In this document: in pieces, positions 47,462 through 52,181 of the stretch | Numbering within the stretch: position 1 is the first letter of the stretch | Layout: the number at the start of each line of letters is the position of its first letter | Assembly (NCBI GenBank): GCA_030706145.1 | Contig: JAUZPB010000020.1 | Coordinates: forward strand, 1 to 52,181 | Length of the DNA stretch: 52,181 nucleotides | DNA from: Bacteroidota bacterium | GTDB lineage: Bacteria; Bacteroidota; Ignavibacteria; Ignavibacteriales; SURF-24 | Reading direction: 5' to 3' | The notes under the pieces: model-generated | The model's input: the letters and a program-made list of their open reading frames with translations, nothing else | Told to the model about the DNA's origin: nothing | Database searches by the model: none | Position numbers and translations under genes: made by a program

Positions 47462-49206
47462 TACTATTTTGGCTTATTGTAATACTTATGGCCGGAAGTT
47501 TCCTGGCCTGGTTATCCTCGCGCTGGAGCAGTGTAGCCCCTAAATGGATAGCGCTTGTTGCTGTTTTAATTGACTTTTTGGCTGCTGCTTCTTTCTGGAT
47601 AAAAATCGCCTCTTTTAATTATCCTGCTGCAGGGAACACTCTTATTGCAGGAAACAAAGGACTCTGGTTTACAGAATTAAACTGGATGTGGATACCATCA
47701 TTTGGAATTAGTTTCCACCTGGCTTCTGATGGACTGAGCCTATTGCTTGTGATGCTGACTTTATTTATTGGCGTACTTTCTGTACTTATTTCCTGGAATG
47801 AAATTCAATATAAAGTTGGATTTTTCTACTTTAACCTGCTGTGGATACTTGCAGGTATTATTGGCGTATTTACTGCAATTGATCTTTTCCTGTTTTATTT
47901 TTTCTGGGAAGTAATGCTGATCCCAATGTATTTTCTTATAGGCATATGGGGAAGTAAAAACAGAATATATGCATCTTTTAAATTTTTTATCTTCACTCAG
48001 TCTAGCGGACTTCTGATGTTCCTTTCTATACTTGGACTTTTCTTTCTGCATGGGAAAGCTACTGGCGTCTATACATTTGATTACATGCAGCTTATTGGAA
48101 CAAAAATGGCCCCTAACGTTGCAATGTGGCTTATGGCAGGATTTGTAATTGCCTTTATTGTAAAACTCCCGGCTGTGCCCTTCCATAACTGGCTCCCCGA
48201 TGCACACACAGAAGCTCCTACGGCAGGAAGCGTTATTTTAGCTGCACTAATGCTTAAGACAGGTGCCTATGGACTAATAAGATTTGTCCTTCCCCTTTTT
48301 CCTGATGCGGCAAGGACATTTGCACCAGCTGCTATGATACTTGGCGCAATTGGAATTATTTATGGAGCTGTACTGGCTTTTGCACAAACTGACTTTAAAC
48401 GCCTAGTAGCCTATACAAGCGTAAACCATATGGGCTTTGTTTTACTTGGAGTATTTGCCTTAAATGAAATGGCTCTGCAGGGCGTGGTAATGCAAATGCT
48501 CTGCCATGGAATAAGCACAGGAGCCTTGTTTATTATTGTTGGAGCACTCTATGGGAGAATTCATACAAGAGATATTGAGCAGATGGGCGGACTTTGGGAC
48601 AAGGTGCCGCGAATGGGTTCTATGGCAATGGTATTTGCTCTTGCTTCACTTGGACTTCCAGGCCTTGGGAATTTCATAGCTGAATTTCTGGTACTTGCTG
48701 GTGCTTACCAGGCAAGTAATTGGACTACCGCTATTTCAACTATAGGACTTGTGCTTTCAACAATGTATTCACTTCGCATTATGGCAAAGGTCTTTTTAGG
48801 AAAACCAAGAAAAACCTGGACTCTGGAAGATCTTAATCTAAGAGAGATGATCGTAATGGGATCCCTTACTATTGTCATATTATGGCTTGGACTATTTCCT
48901 AATCATGTACTCTATGTTTCCAGAGCTTCAATACAGTCGGTCGTTAATACAGTAAATGCATCTTCTACGGCAGCTGGACAGGCAAATACACTTTTGCAGG
49001 ACCTTCCTTTGGATAAAACTGAAAAGAAAAATGATGATATTTCACTTAAGCAGAAAGATAGACAAAAAGAGCAAATAAAAATAGAAGAACAAATAAAAAC
49101 TGAAGAGCAACTAAGAACTGAACAGCAAATAAAGGCCGAAGAGCCAATAAAAACTGAAGAGTATATGAAGTCAGAAGAGCATACTAAAGGAGGTATCAGG
49201 CAATGA
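47458..49206 (+). CDS. nuoM: NADH-quinone oxidoreductase subunit M with repeat-bearing C-terminal extension
   Basis: 582 aa antiporter-like subunit. KLPAVPFHNWLPDAHTEAPTAGSVILA and FAQTDFKRLVAYTSVNHMGFV are conserved. The real start is the ATG at 47458, which overlaps the nuoL stop as ATGA; the frame is open further upstream inside nuoL but without support. The last 60 or so residues are an extra hydrophilic tail of six-residue units (EQIKTE-like) after the final helix. I know no function for it. The end holds the nuoN ribosome site (AAAGGAGG) and overlaps nuoN by four bases. Confidence 0.96.
   Translation: MILFWLIVILMAGSFLAWLSSRWSSVAPKWIALVAVLIDFLAAASFWIKIASFNYPAAGNTLIAGNKGLWFTELNWMWIPSFGISFHLASDGLSLLLVMLTLFIGVLSVLISWNEIQYKVGFFYFNLLWILAGIIGVFTAIDLFLFYFFWEVMLIPMYFLIGIWGSKNRIYASFKFFIFTQSSGLLMFLSILGLFFLHGKATGVYTFDYMQLIGTKMAPNVAMWLMAGFVIAFIVKLPAVPFHNWLPDAHTEAPTAGSVILAALMLKTGAYGLIRFVLPLFPDAARTFAPAAMILGAIGIIYGAVLAFAQTDFKRLVAYTSVNHMGFVLLGVFALNEMALQGVVMQMLCHGISTGALFIIVGALYGRIHTRDIEQMGGLWDKVPRMGSMAMVFALASLGLPGLGNFIAEFLVLAGAYQASNWTTAISTIGLVLSTMYSLRIMAKVFLGKPRKTWTLEDLNLREMIVMGSLTIVILWLGLFPNHVLYVSRASIQSVVNTVNASSTAAGQANTLLQDLPLDKTEKKNDDISLKQKDRQKEQIKIEEQIKTEEQLRTEQQIKAEEPIKTEEYMKSEEHTKGGIRQ
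49069..49194 (+). repeat. 18-bp tandem repeat in the nuoM 3' end, six full copies and a decayed seventh
   Basis: Units of 18 bp begin at 49069, 49087, 49105, 49123, 49141 and 49159, such as gagccaataaaaactgaa. A decayed seventh begins at 49177. They encode EQIKIE, EQIKTE, EQLRTE, QQIKAE, EPIKTE, EYMKSE. The period keeps the frame. Confidence 0.93.
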
Positions 49207-50726
49207 CTACTGAAGGATTATTTTCACTTTTACCTCTCTTTCTGCTCTCTGGCTTTGCAGTTATTCTCATGCTTTTAATTGCAATTTACAGGGACCATAA
49301 TCTAACGTTCTGGTTTACACTTGCAGGATTTACTGCATCTTTTGCTTCTCTTTTTTTTATACAGGCTGTTCTGCCAAGGCAGATTGTTCCAATACTTATT
49401 ATTGATAACTATGCCCTGCTCTATTGGGGAATGATAATCCTTGCAAGCTCCGCTGTTGCAGTTTTATCTTATAACTATCTTAAAGAGCATGAAGAGCAGA
49501 AAGAAGAGTATTATATACTCCTTATGACAGCTACTCTTGGCGCCTGTACAATGAGCTCGGCTAGCCACTTTATTTCATTTTTCTTAGGACTTGAGATACT
49601 AAGTGTTTCACTATATACAATGATATCTTATCTTAGAGATAGATTGGAATCTGTGGAAGCCGGATTAAAATACCTTGTACTTGCTGCAGCTTCCTCTGCA
49701 TTTTTACTCTTCGGTATGGCTTTGGTCTATGCTTCTACAGGCACAATGGAATTTGCAAGGATTTCTGAAAGTCTTTCTGCAAATGGAGTAAATGCTCTTA
49801 CTTTGTCTGGCTTTGCAATGATGGTCATAGCTGTTGGCTTTAAGCTTGCTCTTGCCCCTTTTCATATGTGGACACCAGATGTATATCAGGGAGCTCCGGC
49901 ACCCGTTACTGCTTTTGTTGCTACTGTTTCAAAGGCTGGAATGTTCGGACTATGGCTAAGATTTTTTGTAATGATAAATGGCTACCGCTATGGATCTTTA
50001 CTGATTCTCTTTACTGTAATTTCAATTGCATCTATGTTCACAGGCAACTTCCTTGCACTCATGCAGAATAATGTAAAAAGAATACTTGCCTACTCATCAA
50101 TTGCTCACCTTGGATATTTGTTCGTTGCATTTTTAGCCGGAGGTAAATTAGCAATAGAAGCAACAACGTTCTATCTGGTCGCATATATAATAACTTCACT
50201 GGGTACATTCGGAATTGTAACTGTCCTGTCTGGAAAAATGAGAGATGCTGAGGACATTGAAGACTATAGAGGACTGTACTGGAGACGTCCTTTAGTGGCA
50301 ACTGTCTTTACTGCAATGCTTATGTCTCTTGCAGGAATTCCATTAACTGCGGGCTTTATAGGCAAGTTTTATCTTGTCTCTGCTGCGGTAAATTCATGGC
50401 TGTGGCTTCCTGTAATTATACTTGTAATTAATAGTGCTATAAGTGTTTATTACTACTTAAGAATAATAGTCGTAATGTACCGCCGCATTGATGAAGTAAC
50501 ACCTGCAGTTGAGACAACAACAGGAACACTTGCAACTGTGGGACCTGTCATGCAGCCTTCAATATCTTTAGGTGGAGGGCTTGTCCTTGCAGTACTTACA
50601 CTAGCTCTTATATGGGTAGGTGTATTTCCAGGCAACATAATCCAGTTTATAAAAGATATGGTTTCAAGCTTATCTTCAGCTGCAATGCCAATGCATACAG
50701 CCCAAAAGATAATGCTTTTTAGATAA
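49203..50726 (+). CDS. nuoN: NADH-quinone oxidoreductase subunit N
   Basis: 507 aa antiporter-like subunit, last gene of the operon. LGLEILSVSLYTMISYLRDR (about 125-144), FKLALAPFHMWTPDVYQGAPAPVTAF and NVKRILAYSSIAHLGY are conserved, with the channel lysines and glutamate in place. AAAGGAGG lies eight bases before the ATG and the start overlaps nuoM as ATGA. The downstream 99-nt gap to the convergent acyltransferase has no clear terminator. Confidence 0.96.
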   Translation: MTTEGLFSLLPLFLLSGFAVILMLLIAIYRDHNLTFWFTLAGFTASFASLFFIQAVLPRQIVPILIIDNYALLYWGMIILASSAVAVLSYNYLKEHEEQKEEYYILLMTATLGACTMSSASHFISFFLGLEILSVSLYTMISYLRDRLESVEAGLKYLVLAAASSAFLLFGMALVYASTGTMEFARISESLSANGVNALTLSGFAMMVIAVGFKLALAPFHMWTPDVYQGAPAPVTAFVATVSKAGMFGLWLRFFVMINGYRYGSLLILFTVISIASMFTGNFLALMQNNVKRILAYSSIAHLGYLFVAFLAGGKLAIEATTFYLVAYIITSLGTFGIVTVLSGKMRDAEDIEDYRGLYWRRPLVATVFTAMLMSLAGIPLTAGFIGKFYLVSAAVNSWLWLPVIILVINSAISVYYYLRIIVVMYRRIDEVTPAVETTTGTLATVGPVMQPSISLGGGLVLAVLTLALIWVGVFPGNIIQFIKDMVSSLSSAAMPMHTAQKIMLFR

Positions 50727-50825
50727 AACATCGTCGTCATAATTTGATTTGAGCCTTATTCCCTTAGATACAGTTACAAATCATTCTGGCTCAGTGCTAT
50801 TGATGACAATGGATAACTACAATAT

Positions 50826-51950
50826 TTACAGCTTTACAAACTCTTCTTTTTCATCCAATATTTTTTCTTGCAATTCTTTATCAGGAGTATTTCTTGATAA
50901 TTTACGCTTTAACGACAATACAGGCTTTTCAACAAGATAATATGAAAGCGATGCTATTAAGAAGGTAATTAAACTTCCTATTGTAGCAATTGAATACTGA
51001 GAAAACTTACATGTTCTCATTATTTCATATATTGGATCATGCCAAAGATATAATCCATAAGAAATGCTTCCTATCCATACGATAGGTCTAAAAGCTAATA
51101 TCTTTTTAATTGGGCTGCTTTCAGAAGAATTACTATGTAAGATCAGAAATGCTGTTAAAATCTGAATAACAGAGGCTAACCAATAATAGTTATTAAGATT
51201 GCGCCAGCTGATGCTAAAAAGAACTGCAAAATAGCAAAATAAAGCTCCCACTGCTATCATTCTAACGCATATTCTACCCCTTTTAATACTGTTTTTCAGA
51301 ATCTCTGAAGATTGGATTACAGCTAAAATGCATCCAGTCAGAAGTGCATCAGCTCTGGTATCTAGTCCATTGTAGAGCCGTTCGACAGGTGCACCTCTGA
51401 AGATCAAAAATATTCTAAGTAACCAAGATGAAAGAGCAAGAATACAAAGTAATATAACTACTTTCTTCCTTGACCGGATTTTTAATAGAGGAATTAGAAC
51501 TACAGGCCAGAGAATATAAAATTGCTCTTCAATTGCAAGAGACCAGGTATGGCTTAATATTCCCATATAAAACTGATTAAATGCACGTACCCAATTCGAT
51601 GAATAAAACAAAGTGAGTAAAATACTTCTGTAATTATCTTCCGTTTGATTAAACAATCTAAAATAGCTTATGATAAAAATAGTTGTAAGCAGTATCAGAA
51701 GAGAAGGAGCTAACCTTAATATTCTTTTTATATAGAAATATTGCAGGTTGATTTTATCTTTTGTGTCATATTCTTTAATTAGAATCGAACTGATGAGAAA
51801 ACCACTTAAAACAAAGAATATATCTACAGCAATAAAACCACCTTTGAATATTGGAATGCCAGTATGATAAATCATTACTAACAAAATAGCTAAGGCTCGG
51901 ATACCATCTAATTCTGGAATATAAGAAATACTAGATTCCCTTTGATTCAC
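50826..51950 (-). CDS. Acyltransferase family 3 (OafA/YrhL-like) membrane protein
   Basis: 374 aa integral membrane O-acyltransferase. It probably transfers an acetyl or other acyl group to a sugar of a cell-surface polysaccharide or lipid. The N-terminal signature ELDGIRALAILLVMIYHTG (13-31) holds the conserved His, and FIAVDIFFVLSGFLIS follows; HTWSLAIEEQFYILWP (about 138-153) is the second family block. About ten hydrophobic segments; no C-terminal SGNH domain, so it is the short form. It starts at a GTG with GAGGAG a few bases before it. Its acceptor is unknown; no polysaccharide genes are in view. Confidence 0.9.
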   Translation of the reverse strand: MNQRESSISYIPELDGIRALAILLVMIYHTGIPIFKGGFIAVDIFFVLSGFLISSILIKEYDTKDKINLQYFYIKRILRLAPSLLILLTTIFIISYFRLFNQTEDNYRSILLTLFYSSNWVRAFNQFYMGILSHTWSLAIEEQFYILWPVVLIPLLKIRSRKKVVILLCILALSSWLLRIFLIFRGAPVERLYNGLDTRADALLTGCILAVIQSSEILKNSIKRGRICVRMIAVGALFCYFAVLFSISWRNLNNYYWLASVIQILTAFLILHSNSSESSPIKKILAFRPIVWIGSISYGLYLWHDPIYEIMRTCKFSQYSIATIGSLITFLIASLSYYLVEKPVLSLKRKLSRNTPDKELQEKILDEKEEFVKL

Positions 51951-52063
51951 TCTATCTCCTCAAAATGCTAAAGCTATTAATAAGCTTTGATAAGATCTTA
52001 TAAGTCATATTTTATTTGTTAAATTTATATAGAAAATTTAGCCAGTAGAGTATCTTCTGCACC

Positions 52064-52181
52064 TTATTCGAGTATCACAGGAGTTTCGGCCTCCGTTTCC
52101 AATTTACTCGACTTGTCTTTTAGCGTTACTGAAAGTATATACATTCCTTTTGGAAAACTGCTAAGATCAAGTTTGAGATAC
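52064..52181 (-). CDS. C-terminal end of an exported protein, possible type IX secretion sorting tail (partial)
   Basis: The last 38 codons of a minus-strand gene that extends past the window; the stop is at 52064-52066. The peptide reads LDLSSFPKGMYILSVTLKD, then a Glu/Thr-rich end (ETPVILE). The G-M-Y-I-L-S-V strand resembles the 'GvYfvkv' strand of type IX secretion C-terminal domains, but the acidic tail after it is longer than usual, so other beta-sandwich endings are possible. A 113-nt spacer separates it from the acyltransferase start on the same strand. Confidence 0.5.
   Translation of the reverse strand, partial: YLKLDLSSFPKGMYILSVTLKDKSSKLETEAETPVILE

Noticed and set aside
50727-50825. 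Terminator between nuoN and the acyltransferase
   Set aside because: Only a six-pair stem with a loop of over 30 nt and no T-run was found.

Overview
The window is 52 kb of AT-rich bacterial chromosome. It is densely coded, with about 42 protein genes. I saw no rRNA, tRNA, CRISPR array, prophage or insertion sequence. Several traits point to the Ignavibacteriota/Chlorobi side of the Bacteroidota supergroup rather than to core Bacteroidia: secreted S9 and GH20 enzymes, a possible type IX secretion tail at the right edge, and frequent clear Shine-Dalgarno sequences (GAGGAG, AGGAGG), which classical Bacteroidia use little. This placement is an inference from gene content; no marker RNA is present.

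Layout. Positions 1-4.2 kb (+ strand): an unknown protein, a secreted S9 prolyl-oligopeptidase-type peptidase overlapping a DUF1232 gene, and a Nudix hydrolase. Positions 4.2-12.9 kb (- strand): glutamate racemase, a GlnD-type PII uridylyltransferase, a tyrosine phenol-lyase (easily mislabelled tryptophanase), QueF, a single-chain ADP-forming acyl-CoA synthetase and a DinB-fold protein. Positions 13.1-22.7 kb, mostly - strand: a small HExxH membrane protein, a Q/N/S/T-rich surface protein, an NAD(P)-binding epimerase-like protein, a membrane metallophosphoesterase, an MFS transporter, YciO, an SDR oxidoreductase and a GH20 hexosaminidase. Positions 22.8-29 kb: a DUF47/PiT phosphate pair, an isoprenylcysteine methyltransferase-like protein, a peptidoglycan amidase, a second DinB protein and an unusual ferredoxin. 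Positions 29.2-33.2 kb (- strand): treZ and a glycogen debranching enzyme, translationally coupled. Positions 33.6-50.7 kb (+ strand): an ABC1/UbiB kinase and then a complete complex I operon nuoA-B-CD-E-F-G-H-I-J-K-L-M-N. Its fused NuoCD, its roughly 907-residue NuoG with an N7 cluster site and its gene order match the E. coli-type enzyme. Positions 50.8-52.2 kb: an acyltransferase and the C-terminal end of another protein.

How the genes fit together. Complex I supplies NADH-driven proton pumping. The ADP-forming acyl-CoA synthetase would add substrate-level ATP. Tyrosine phenol-lyase could feed pyruvate and ammonia from tyrosine. TreZ with the debranching enzyme points to glycogen-trehalose interconversion, but TreY is not in view. 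GlnD implies PII nitrogen control, but no glnB or glnK is in view.

The most unexpected signal is not a gene. At 16 places in the spacers and gene 3' ends there are adjacent direct duplications of 14-18 bp, each with its own sequence, from perfect to decayed. Seven of them include the stop codon of the neighbouring gene. Three more occur inside coding regions, all in disordered or variable segments and all in multiples of three (15, 15 and 18 bp). This looks like the footprint of a recurrent micro-duplication process in this lineage.
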